From Desulfobacter vibrioformis DSM 8776 (GTDB lineage Bacteria > Desulfobacterota > Desulfobacteria > Desulfobacterales > Desulfobacteraceae), in NCBI RefSeq assembly GCF_000745975.1, contig NZ_JQKJ01000027.1, positions 1-49,960 on the forward strand: DNA of 49,960 bases. Reading direction: 5' to 3'. The notes below the pieces were generated by a model. The model saw nothing but the letters and a program-made list of their open reading frames with translations, was not told the DNA's origin and did not search any database. The position numbers and the translations under genes are program-made. Shown here piece after piece: positions 26,246 through 36,843 of the stretch; the stretch's first letter is position 1, and each line of letters begins with the position of its first letter.

Positions 26246-27251
26246 TATCCACCTCCATTTCATTGGAGACCATGGGTACCTTCCGGGTGACCACCTGCCT
26301 GAAACCCGCCCGAAACAGGGATGGTGCCAGAAATCCCTCGCAGGGCAGCTCGCCCTGGCCCATGAGGGCATCGGGCAGCATGCTTAAGACCATGTCGTCC
26401 GGACCGGTCCTGTCTTTGGTTACCACCCCGTGGATTCCCACCAGAACGCCCCCGGGATTCAGGGCATTATAAATACGGGATCCAATCCTGTCCAGGTCAC
26501 AACCCTGATAATAGAGGGTATCTGACGCCAGTACCAGGTCAAATTCTGTCCCTGGATCATCTTTTGTGTAATCCCCGGAACGTGTGGTGATCCGCCCGGA
26601 ACAGCCAAACCGCTCAATATACTCCCGGGCAATGGCCACCACGGATTTCCTGTCAAACACCACACTTTCCAGGGTGTCATGGGCCTGGACAACGGCCACG
26701 GAGTTCAGGCCCGGTCCGCCCCCGAGATCCAGCATTTTTTTCATGGCCGGGAATTCGGGTAAATCCCGAATGATCCCCGCGGTTTTTGCCGCCACCCCGG
26801 CAAGCTCTGTCTGGGCATGGGCATGGGTATAGAATTCGCACATGGCTTCGGAGTTCATGTGTGCCCCGGGCTCATGTTGCATGGGGCCGTTTCTGACCAG
26901 TGTCTCAAAGTTGTTCAGGATGGGACCAAGCACCCGGGCTGCCCGGTCCAGCCAGCCGGTGATGCAGGTCTGGCTTTTTGAATTGAGAAATGCCCGGGAT
27001 TCGCCGGTGTTTTCATATGTCCCGTCCTGATACAAGACCAGGCCGCAGGCCACCAGCCCCTTGAGCATCAGCCGGGTATTGTCCGGGTGGGTCTGAAGCT
27101 CTGCCGCTACCTCTTTATATGTCCTGGGCGTATCCAGCAGGTCAAAGACCTTGAGTTGAATGGCACAGCGCAATAGTTCGGGTTTAACGCCGCTGTAGAT
27201 GATACGATCAATTTCCCGGTGGTTAAGGCCGGTGTCGGTAATGGTTTCCAT
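26232..27251 (-). CDS. O-methyltransferase-family SAM-dependent enzyme with winged-helix N-terminus
   Basis: A 339-residue protein. The N-terminal 90 residues are the dimerisation and winged-helix region of the plant-type O-methyltransferase-2 family (LLRCAIQLKVFDLLDTPRTYKEVAAEL, DNTRLMLKGLVACGL). The catalytic domain has MLDLGGGPGLNS near 170-181, ESVVFDRKS, and LNPGGVLVGIHG. AAGGAG lies six bases upstream of the ATG, and the ABC ATPase gene ends eight bases before. In families such as this, the substrate is a small hydroxy- or amino-aromatic molecule or a pigment precursor, but no specific substrate is evident. Confidence 0.86.
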   Translation of the reverse strand: METITDTGLNHREIDRIIYSGVKPELLRCAIQLKVFDLLDTPRTYKEVAAELQTHPDNTRLMLKGLVACGLVLYQDGTYENTGESRAFLNSKSQTCITGWLDRAARVLGPILNNFETLVRNGPMQHEPGAHMNSEAMCEFYTHAHAQTELAGVAAKTAGIIRDLPEFPAMKKMLDLGGGPGLNSVAVVQAHDTLESVVFDRKSVVAIAREYIERFGCSGRITTRSGDYTKDDPGTEFDLVLASDTLYYQGCDLDRIGSRIYNALNPGGVLVGIHGVVTKDRTGPDDMVLSMLPDALMGQGELPCEGFLAPSLFRAGFRQVVTRKVPMVSNEMEVDIARK

Positions 27252-27259
27252 AGTTCTCC

Positions 27260-28763
27260 TTAATTGAATTCGGGTAGTGTCCCTTTGATCAGGTATTCCT
27301 TTATATCGTTGCCGTTTTTTGAAAGGTTCAGGTCTGCTTTAATTTCTCCTTTGTCCAGAAGCAGTGCCCGGGAACAGGTTTTTGCCAAAAATTGCGCATC
27401 ATGGGTCACCACCACCACACCATGCCCCATGGCGGTATATTCGTGGAGCAGGCTGGCAAGGCGATCCATATTCCCGGCGTCCATGCCAGAGGTGGGTTCA
27501 TCCAGAATCAGGAAATCCGCCTGTCTGACAAGGGCGCATGCAATGGACAGACGCTGCTTTTGCCCCCCCGGACAGGGACTGGGGGTGGCGGTGTGCCAGC
27601 CGGGCAAGGCCAAGGTGATGAAGAACCCGTTCAACACTGAAAGATACGTTGTCCCCCTGCCCGGGTATGGCCAGAACTTCCTGGCGGACGCTGGCCGCGA
27701 ACAGTTGATGATCTGCCTGCTGGAGTAACAGATGGCATATTTTGAGGCGCTGCCCGGCCGGCAGCAGGGTGCTGCCAAGGCTGATCGTTCCCTGGGTCTG
27801 CCTGAGCAGGCCTGAAACCAGCCGGATCAGGGTGGTTTTCCCCGAGCCGTTGGGGCCGCATACGCCAAGGATTTCACCTTGTGCAATGTGAAAACTGATT
27901 TTATTGATTACCGGGGTTGTCTTTTTTTTATGCCGGTATTCAAGATCTTTTATGATGAGATCCGGGCCTGGACCCGTGGTTCCGGAAGGGGCGTTGAATG
28001 CCAGTTGTGACAGATCGGTCCGGCGCAGGCCAAGGGCCTTGCAGGCTGACGCATCCATCTGTTCAACCCGGTGTTTGGGGTAACAGGCATGAATTTTTCC
28101 CCGGTCCATGAGCACCAGGCGGTCAACAAGACCCAACAGGTAATACAGGCGGTGTTCGGCAATCACAATGGTGTGGCCTGCCTCTTTGAGCCGGCGGATA
28201 ATGCGCGAAAGCGCAAGAACCGAACCCGGATCCAGGTTGGACAAGGGCTCGTCCAACACATAGATCAAGGGGGCCATGGCCCATATGGAGGCAAATATTG
28301 CCCGCTGCTTTTCACCGTTGGACAGCTCAAATATATCTCTTGTCCCAAGGCCTGCCAAACCAAATCCGGAGATGGCCAGGTTCAGGCGCTCGGATGTTTT
28401 TTCCCTTTCAAATTGTAAGTTTTCGCATCCCCAGGCCACCTCATCATCTACCCGGGTGGTAAAAAACTGGGACCGGGGGTCCTGGAACACAGACCCCATG
28501 ATCCGGGCCAGTTCATAGGGTTTGAAATCCTTCACATCCCTGTATGAATCCGGGTAATTCACCAGGACCCGGCCGGCCCGCCACCCTTTTTCAAAGTGGG
28601 GAATTAATCCGTTCACAGCCCGGGTCAAAGAGGTTTTTCCGCACCCGCTGGCCCCGCAGATCAGGATGCATTCACCGGGATGTGCAGTTAAATTGACATC
28701 TTTGAGTATCCAGCCGGTTTTATCCGGGTTGTAGGTGACGCTTAAATCTTTTATTCGGATCAT
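27260..28763 (-). pseudogene. Double-domain ECF transporter ATPase, frameshifted in a G7 run
   Basis: Two ABC ATPase domains in one chain, as in fused CbiO-type energy-coupling-factor ATPases. The first has Walker A CGASGCGKTS, signature LSNGEKQR and Walker B IYVLDEP. The second has CGPNGSGKTT and then the signature, which is broken: the minus strand reads TCC followed by seven G (27553-27559), giving SGGAKAAS and a later stop, whereas six G restore SGGQKQRLS and the downstream LILDEPTSGMD and VVVVTHDAQ. The remaining frame continues to 27260. A one-base homopolymer error, a real frameshift and slippage-based switching are all possible. It overlaps the T component by an ATGA junction. Confidence 0.85.
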
Positions 28764-29237
28764 ATGCCCCCCATGGACCGGTCAAAAAAGAGAACAAGAC
28801 AAATGTCTGCGGCCCACAGACCTGTCCAGGCCGCATCTTTGAATTTAAACCGGATATCGTAAAGGCTCACAGGCCGGCCCGGTGTGTCAAAGCCCCTGGC
28901 CAGGGCCGACCGTGACAGCTCTTCACCAATAAAAAGGCTGCGCATAAGCAAGGGGATCAACACCGATTCCGTCACCCGGACAGGATGGGCAATAACGGTT
29001 TTGGGGGACAGCACAAGGCCCCGGAAAGCCAGGGCATCCCGGATATGTGAAAATTCCCGGATAAAGGAAGGCATGAACCGCTAATAAAACAAGCTGGCAT
29101 TGCCACTGGACACAGGCCAGGGAGGCGACTGCGGTGAGAAACGCCGTGGCCAGCTTGGCCCGTTCGTCCATGGAATTGATCAGAGCGTGAACCGGGGCTT
29201 GTATCCCGGACCGGAGCAATGCGTAAAAACGGTTCAT
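28760..29237 (-). pseudogene. ECF transporter T component (CbiQ family), internally deleted and out of frame
   Basis: The first 60 or so residues (ALINSMDERAKLATAFLTAVA) are the start of a CbiQ-type membrane protein, and the second frame supplies its end: PSFIREFSHIRDALAFRGL, then the Ala-Arg-Gly coupling motif SALARGFDTPGR. Together they give only about 160 residues, while the family has about 230-260, and the two parts sit in different frames joined near 29070-29085. So one or two central membrane helices have been lost together with the frame. Stop and start codons overlap both neighbours (ATGA), showing that the operon was tightly built. The protein cannot function as encoded. Confidence 0.8.
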
Positions 29238-29875
29238 ATCATGCCTGCCGGTCTAAAGTGTCTGTTGATCAGTTTTCGGGCGATCAGGCTGCCGATAACA
29301 GCGGCCAGAAACGATACTGCTACCTGGGTGCAGAACAGCGGAATTGTGATTTTGTCAATGAGGCCGGCAAAAAAAGGGTCCACCCGGGCGGTCCGGGCCA
29401 GGGTCCGGCTCTCTGTCATTAAAAGCAGAGGGCAGCCGTTGGCAGCCGCTAACACGGTGGCGTAAAAGCAGTACCCGGCGCAAATCACGCGGAAGTTGTC
29501 CGCCCCCCAGGCCCGGATAAACCGGTCCGCAGCAATTCCGGCGGGCAGGGCAATCAAAGGAAGCTGCCAGAATCCCATGGACAGCCCCATAAATCCCCAC
29601 ACTCCGGCATTGATGGTCAGGGCCCGTCCGGGTATCTTGACCACCATGAGAATATACACCGTAGCCAGAAACAGGTTTTCAAAGGCCTGGTGAAAATAGG
29701 AGAGGATAAATAGCCCTGCCAGGGAATGGAGTGCATACAGGATATGGCTGAGCATCACGATCAGACTGTTGAAAATACCGGCCAGGATCAGGTGGGATAC
29801 GTCCCGGCCTGTGCCCGAGGCAATTATCTGTGTGCTTTTGGGAATAAAGGGATGTTGTTCAAACGGGTTCGGCAT
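29234..29875 (-). CDS. ECF transporter S component, MptS / Trep_Strep-like membrane protein
   Basis: A 213-residue integral membrane protein with about six hydrophobic helices (for example LILAGIFNSLIVMLSHILYA, ENLFLATVYILMVVKIP, VAVSFLAAVIGSLIARKL). Length, helix pattern and position next to T and ATPase genes identify it as the substrate-binding S component of an energy-coupling-factor importer; similarity to the Trep_Strep family is by eye. The ATG at 29875 is preferred because AGGA lies ten bases upstream. The frame opens earlier, at 29923, but that part overlaps the end of the receptor gene. The frame is intact, in contrast to its neighbours on both sides. Confidence 0.78.
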   Translation of the reverse strand: MPNPFEQHPFIPKSTQIIASGTGRDVSHLILAGIFNSLIVMLSHILYALHSLAGLFILSYFHQAFENLFLATVYILMVVKIPGRALTINAGVWGFMGLSMGFWQLPLIALPAGIAADRFIRAWGADNFRVICAGYCFYATVLAAANGCPLLLMTESRTLARTARVDPFFAGLIDKITIPLFCTQVAVSFLAAVIGSLIARKLINRHFRPAGMI

Positions 29876-29910
29876 ATTCAATTCATTCCTGGGCGAAAAT
29901 TTGTGTGGGG

Positions 29911-31441
29911 TTAAAAGCGCCATGCTACTGACAGTCCTGCACAGAAAGGCTCTGCATCCTGGACCAGCTCCATGCCGTCCCAGTCATATTTGATGGTGTG
30001 GTACGCTTTATCAAACAGGTTTCTGCCCCAGACGTAGATATCGAATTTTTCGGTTTCATAACCCAGTTTCAGGTTGACCAGGACATAGGCATCTTCTTTG
30101 ACCGTATTGGCCTGGTCTCCGTAAAAAGCGCCCACCCCGTTGACATCGGCCCGCATGAAAAATCCGTTTGAAAACCGGTACTGGGCTCCCAGATTGAATG
30201 TGTACTCCGGCACATCCGGAAGCTTTTTACCCGAATAGTTGTTTTGGATGAAGCCAGTTCAAAAAGGTGCAGGTTCCGTTCCCGAAAAAGGCGTATCCTT
30301 TGTTGTCAATATCTGTGGCATCATTGGACATGGCAACGGCATTGGTCCGGGTAATCCTTGTCTCTTCCTTAAAGGCATAGACACCGACCAGCCATGTAAA
30401 AGGCGCATCTTTAACCGAGGACAGCCTGAATTCCTGGGTCAGGATCATGTCGTCATAGCCTGCCACCACCTCGCCCCAGTTATTCATGGGGTCTGCCGTG
30501 CAGTCATAGTCCTGCTGGTTTTTATTGATATAATCCCTGCGGCCGGTCACGGAAAGCAATTCAAAGGATGGGGCTGTGTATTTCAGCTTCAGGGCCTGGC
30601 CGTTTCCGTCTTCATCGGACCAGTCTGTCTCTTCGTGGCGGATGGTATGGGGATCTGTGGTGTAAGGACCGGTCTCAAACCGGTACACCCCGATGTGATC
30701 GCGGTTTTTCATGGCATCGGCCACCAGAACGGCTTCAAATGTCCGGGACGGGGTATATCGCAACGACACCCGGCCATTGTACCTGTTCATTTCGGAGGCG
30801 TCATCTTCATTGGTGTTAAGGTTGGTTGTGAATCCGTCGTTATCTTCCCACATGCCGGCGACACCAAAATAGAGACGGTCCTTCTGCACAGGGCCTGACA
30901 GGCTTATCCGGGTTTTGGCGATCAAGGGATCATCCCCAATGGACGGATAAGTTCCGGCTTCCATAAAAACTGTTCCGGAAAATTCATTGCCCGGCTGCCG
31001 GGTGATCACATTGATGACCCCGGATTCTGAATTGCCTCCATATAAAGCTCCCTGGGGGCCTTTAATTATCTCCACACGTTCCAGGTCAAAAAAGTCGATG
31101 TTATGCATGTAGTGCAGCGGCAAAAGAATATCATCCACATAAAAAGCTGTAGGAGAATAGACAGAGGTATCAAACGGGGTGATCCCCCGAATGGAGATCA
31201 TGTTTTCCGATGTGGATTTTTTCATGTCAAGGGAATTGTCGATCATTGCATCTTCGATATGCTGATCGGAAAAAACAGATACGGACATAGGAATTTTCAG
31301 GACATCCTCTTCCACCTTCTGGGCCGTAACTATGATATTACCCAGGGACTGGATGTCCTTCACCTCAGATTCGGATATGGCCGGGCTGGCCATCATCAGG
31401 CAGGCTATGATGCCGGATGTATATTTAATTAAATTCATCAT
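29911..31441 (-). pseudogene. TonB-dependent outer-membrane receptor with internal deletion and frameshift
   Basis: A signal peptide (about residues 1-23, IIACLMMASPAISES) is followed by a plug domain (VEIIKGPQGALYGGNSESGVINVITRQPG) and about 250 residues of beta-barrel. Near 30250-30265 the frame is lost: the first part ends shortly after KGYAFFGNG, and a second frame resumes with NNYSGKKLPDVPEYTF and continues to the C-terminal FCAGLSVAWRF barrel end. Roughly 500 residues remain where 650-700 are usual, so about a fifth of the barrel is missing. A further short in-frame loss seems to affect the plug near residue 75. The ATG at 31441 has AGGAG seven bases upstream. Confidence 0.85.
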
Positions 31442-31582
31442 GGCTCCTCTTTTCATTTCGGTTGGGCTTATTATTTTGTATACAGCAACAAAATAAAGAA
31501 AGACGAACCATCTTAGGTTTATTGCGTACCCCTAAAGGTTTTTCAGGCAAAGTTCAGGATAAATTTTAAAATTAGTTGTCCG

Positions 31583-31759
31583 TAAGTCTTGATTATTCCC
31601 GGGGGCATCCTTACAAAAAAAGAGTGCGATGCCATTGCCGTCGCACACACGCTTCATGACATAGTTGATCCTGAAATAACAGAACCCCGGATCTGGGAAG
31701 TTACCTATGCCATCCCCTTTGAACTGCTTGAACAATATTGTCCTTTGGTACACGTATAA
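31583..31759 (+). pseudogene. Possible C-terminal relic of a carbohydrate-binding CBM9-like protein
   Basis: A plus-strand open stretch without a start codon ends at TAA 31757-31759. Its last 35 residues (EPRIWEVTYAIPFELLEQY) resemble the end of CBM9-like carbohydrate-binding domains, which finish in WxVEYxIPFxLLExY. No upstream remainder is present because the frame meets a stop at about 31580. I rate it as a probable remnant rather than a gene. The rest of 31442-31915 holds only the upstream region of the TonB receptor and of the next gene. Confidence 0.35.
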
Positions 31760-31915
31760 TCAATGACTCCTTGTGTACCTGTTAATTTATAAAATCGGGC
31801 TTGACTGAATCCCGGACAGATGGTGAAATACAATATATCAATGACAAAATATCATAAGTTTATAAATTGATGAAAACAAAGAACCAATGGCCTGTGAGAA
31901 TGTAAAGGTGTTTTT

Positions 31916-32473
31916 ATGAGTGAAAATTCCCATCACCTGATTATGGGTGAGCTTGTTGATTTTTTAAGCGGGAAAACCCTGCCGGACACCCATGATGAAC
32001 GGTACCGCCAGCAAATTGCCCGGCATCTGGTAAATGGCCTGGGGTTTGATAAATCAGATATTGAGGCGAATCGGGAAATAACCATTCACACCGCTGGGCG
32101 CAGTGCAACGGTGAGGGTTGATTTCCTGGTTTACAGGAACCGGCGCGCGGTCATGATGGTCAACTATGCCCCGGGATCCCTTGTGACCCGGCGTTTGTCG
32201 ACCCTGGCATTGTCGCGGCTGATCTTTGATTACCAGATCCCTTTTGTGGTGGTCACCAATGGACAGGATGCTGAACTGATTTCAGGAACAAGCGGAAAGG
32301 TGGAAGGGGAGGGGATATCTGCCATCCCCGGGCCGGATCATCAGATTATAACGTCTTTACCTGATACCTTTGAAACGGTGTCCGCCAAAATGGTGGGTCA
32401 GGCAGAAAAGATTGTTTTTGCCTGCATGGTGGACGGATCCTGTATGGTGGAAAATTATTGTGACGAGTGTTAA
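31916..32473 (+). CDS. HsdR_N-like (PD-(D/E)xK fold) protein with degraded active site
   Basis: A 185-residue protein of the type I restriction enzyme R-protein N-terminal family (HsdR_N_2), a stand-alone form found in sulfate-reducer relatives. The core Asp is present in RVDFLVYRN, but where the catalytic ExK should follow on the next strand the sequence is MMVNYAPGS, so Glu and Lys are replaced. Nuclease activity is therefore unlikely, although the fold should be kept. The C-terminal part (LIFDYQIPFVVVTNGQDAELI) is the conserved alpha-beta segment of the family. There are no hsdM or hsdS genes near, so it is not part of a restriction system. It converges on uvrA with one base between the stops. 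Confidence 0.8.
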   Translation: MSENSHHLIMGELVDFLSGKTLPDTHDERYRQQIARHLVNGLGFDKSDIEANREITIHTAGRSATVRVDFLVYRNRRAVMMVNYAPGSLVTRRLSTLALSRLIFDYQIPFVVVTNGQDAELISGTSGKVEGEGISAIPGPDHQIITSLPDTFETVSAKMVGQAEKIVFACMVDGSCMVENYCDEC

Positions 32474-32474
32474 A

Positions 32475-35295
32475 TCACTCTGTTGTCCCTAAAACCCGGT
32501 TCAGGTAAAATCCGGTATGGGACAACGGTGCACAGGCCACTTGTTCCGGGGTGCCCTGGGCAATGATCTGCCCGCCCTGGTCCCCGCCTTCGGGTCCAAG
32601 ATCAATGACATAATCCGCGCATTTAATGACATCAAGGTGGTGTTCAATAACCACCACGGTGTTGCCTGCATCCACAAGCCTGTCCAGAACAGTTAAAAGC
32701 CTTTTGATATCATCGGTATGCAGGCCTGTGGTGGGTTCATCCAGGATATAGATGGTTTTCCCCGTGCTTTTCTTGGATAGTTCCCGGGCAATCTTTATGC
32801 GCTGGGCTTCCCCGCCGGACAGTGTTGTGGCGGCCTGGCCAAGTTTGATATATCCCAGCCCTGTTTCCACCAGAGTGGAAAGGGGGCGCCGGATGGCGGA
32901 TATATGATCAAAAAATTCAAGGGCCTGATTGATGGTCATGTCCAGAACCTGGGCCATGTTTTTTCCTTTGTACTTTATTTCAAGGGTTTCTCTGTTGAAT
33001 TGTCTGCCTTTGCATACATCACAGGTCACATAAACATCAGGCAGAAAATGCATTTCAATTTTGACCGTGCCGTCCCCTGTGCAGGATTCACACCTGCCGC
33101 CCTTGATATTAAAACTGAATCGTCCGGATTTGTATCCCCGGGCCTTTGCTTCGGTTGTCTGGGCAAATAATTCCCTTATATGGGTGAGAACGCCTGTGTA
33201 GGTGCCTGGATTGGATCTCGGGGTTTTGCCGATGGCGGACTGGTCAATATGGATCACCCTGTCAATATATTCCATGCCTGAAATGGCCCGGTGTTTTCCC
33301 ACGGGTTTTTCGGACCGGTTCATCCTGCTTGTGAGGGCCTGGTAAAGGGTTGACAGAACCAGGGTTGATTTTCCTGATCCGGAGACTCCTGTTACACAGG
33401 TTAAACACCCCAGGGGAAAGGATACATCAATGTTTTTCAGGTTGTTTTCGTTTGCCTCCAGGACAGTTAAAAATTTTCCGGTGCTGGTCCGTCTGGTTCC
33501 AGGCACAGGAATTTTACGTTTTCCGGACAGATACAGCCCGGTGAGGCAGGATGCTTTTGCCAGGTCTTCGGGCGGACCTGAAAACACAATATGTCCGCCG
33601 TTTACACCGGCCTGGGGCCCCACATCAATAATGTGATCTGCGGCCAGCATGGTCTCTTCATCATGCTCCACCACCAGCACGGTATTGCCAAGGTCCTTTA
33701 AGTGCATCAGCGTACTGAGCAGACGGGCATTGTCCCGCTGGTGAAGGCCGATGCTGGGTTCATCCAGAACATAAAGGACCCCGGAAAGTTTTGAACCGAT
33801 CTGGGTGGCCAGCCGGATACGCTGGCTCTCTCCGCCTGACAGGGTTGCTGCGGACCGGTCAAGGGTCAGATAGTCAAGACCCACATCTTCCAGAAAACAA
33901 AGCCGTTGGGACAGTTCCGCAAGAATGGATTCAGACACGGCTTTTTCCCTGCCGGTCAAATGAAGTGTGTTCACAAAATCAGCGGCCTGTCTGACAGACA
34001 TGGCTGAAATCTGTTGGATGGTTTTAGCTGCCACCTGAACAGCCGAAGCACCGGGGTTCAGGCGTGATCCATTACATTGAGAGCAGGTTGTATACCCCAT
34101 GTATTTACCAAGGGTCTGTTTGACAGAAGGTGATTTTGTATCCCGCAAACGCCGGGCAAGTTGTTCAATCACACCTTCAAAGGGTTTTTCATAAACGATT
34201 TTTTTCCCGGCCTGTTCAACATAAAAGGGAATTTTACGGGTGCCGGACCCCCTGAGAATAATTTTTTGAAACTCCGGGGAAAGGTCTTTAAAGGGGGTGT
34301 AGATATCTTCATTATAATGGGTCACCAGGGCATCTAAAAACTCCATATGACGTACGGAATCCTTTCCGGCCCAGGGCAGTACCGCCCCCTGGCGCAGGGA
34401 CAGATGGGGGTTCGGGACAATTTTTGCCGGATCAAATTCCCTTAGATGGCCAAGGCCGTCACAATGGAGGCATGCACCCTGGGGGGAATTAAAGGAAAAA
34501 CTGGCAGGGGAAAATTGCGGATAAAAGATACCGCAGGTGTGGCAGGTGGCTTTTTCGCTGAAAAGGGTCTGTGTTTTTAGATCCAGGTTGTCTATGATCA
34601 CCTGGCCTTGGGCAAGAGACAGTGCGGTCTCAACGGAATCGGTCAGCCTTTGTTCGATCCCCTGTTTTAAAATCAGCCGGTCCACCACAACCTCTATGGC
34701 GTGGGGTTTTCTTTTATCAAGGGCCGGTGCCTCTTCGATTAAGCAGACATGCCCGTCAATTTTAAGCCGTGCAAAGCCTTCCTTTTTCAGGTGATGAATA
34801 AGCTGGCCGTGTCCGCCTTTTTTATTGATGACCACAGGTGCCAGCACCATTATTTTTTGCCCTTTTTCAGGCATTGGAAAAAGGATGCTTTGTATGATCT
34901 GGTCTATGGATGCAGGTGAAATGGGGGTGCCGCAGATATGGCAGTGGGGCCTGCCGGCCCTGGCAAAAAGAAGGCGCAGGTAATCATAGATTTCCGTGAC
35001 CGTTCCCACTGTGGATCTCGGGTTGTGGGCAGCGGTTTTTTGTTCAATGGCAATGGCCGGGGAGAGTCCCTCTATGGCATCCACATCCGGTTTGTCCATC
35101 TGGCCTAAAAACTGGCGGGCATAGGTGGATAACGATTCCACATAGCGTCTCTGGCCTTCGGCATAAAGGGTGTCAAAGGCAAGGGTGGATTTGCCGGAGC
35201 CGGAAAGGCCGGTAATCACAGTCAGGCTGTTCTTGGGGATGCTGACATCAATATTTTTCAGATTATGGGTTCTGGCGCCTTTGATTATGATCTGA

Positions 35296-35318
<23 letters not shown>
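32475..35318 (-). CDS. uvrA: UvrABC excinuclease subunit A
   Basis: A 947-residue DNA damage recognition ATPase of nucleotide excision repair, acting as a dimer that loads UvrB. Two ABC modules are visible: Walker A GLSGSGKST (about 35-43) and GVSGSGKSTL (about 645-654), signatures LSGGESQRIRLA and LSGGEAQRIKIA, and Walker B VLDEPSIGLHQRD and ILDEPTTGLHTDD. Zinc-binding CxxC pairs occur in the first insertion (CHICGT, CHTCGI, CLHCDG) and in the C-terminal zinc finger (CESCTGDG and CDVCKGRQFN). Length is normal. The ATG at 35318 follows AAAGG; its 5' end overlaps pdxA by 23 bases, so the two are probably co-transcribed. Confidence 0.97.
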
Positions 35319-36330
<1,012 letters not shown>

Positions 36331-36843
36331 AATTAGATATTGCTTTCATTTATTATGTTAAATTTGCAAAATATACTATTGACTCAACAGGGTGTAAATA
36401 CAATTTAGGAACGAATTTGTGAAACTATGATGCATTTTAGGGTTGACCGTTTTTTTAGAGTTTTGTTTAATTGGGAGAAATTCAAAGATAATCGTCAAAA
36501 ATCGAAGAAAAAAAATAAAAAATCTTTACGAATATTTATTTTTTTAAAAAATACCTTTTGAAAATAGGGATTTGTCGAACCCATTGTAATCAGTAAGTAT
36601 TCTCTTTGTTTCACGAAAAATATCTTATTAAAACAGGCTGTTAAAAAAATATACCATGCATTATTCCAATCCTGACCGGACTATCTTTATTCCATTTGAC
36701 CAATAAATTATATTCACATAAAAACAAGATCCAAATATTAAAATCACTATGGTCACCGTTAACCATTATTATTAATGTAAAACCACTTAGCCGCTTTGCT
36801 TTGGGCGTTGCTTTGTATTGTTTGGAAGGCTGTGTATTGTTCG
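36331..36843. other. AT-rich intergenic region between pdxA and dnaA
   Basis: About 510 bp with long A and T runs (for example around 36505-36560). It is the divergent upstream region of pdxA and dnaA. One near-match to a DnaA box, ATATTCACA (36710-36718, 8 of 9 to TTATNCACA), was found, which could serve dnaA autoregulation. I found no cluster of DnaA boxes, so an origin is not supported by what I can see. No gene was found. Confidence 0.5.

Noticed and set aside
36331-36843. Chromosomal origin of replication upstream of dnaA
   Set aside because: AT-rich but with only one near-match DnaA box and no box cluster; dnaN is not adjacent. Kept only as an open question.
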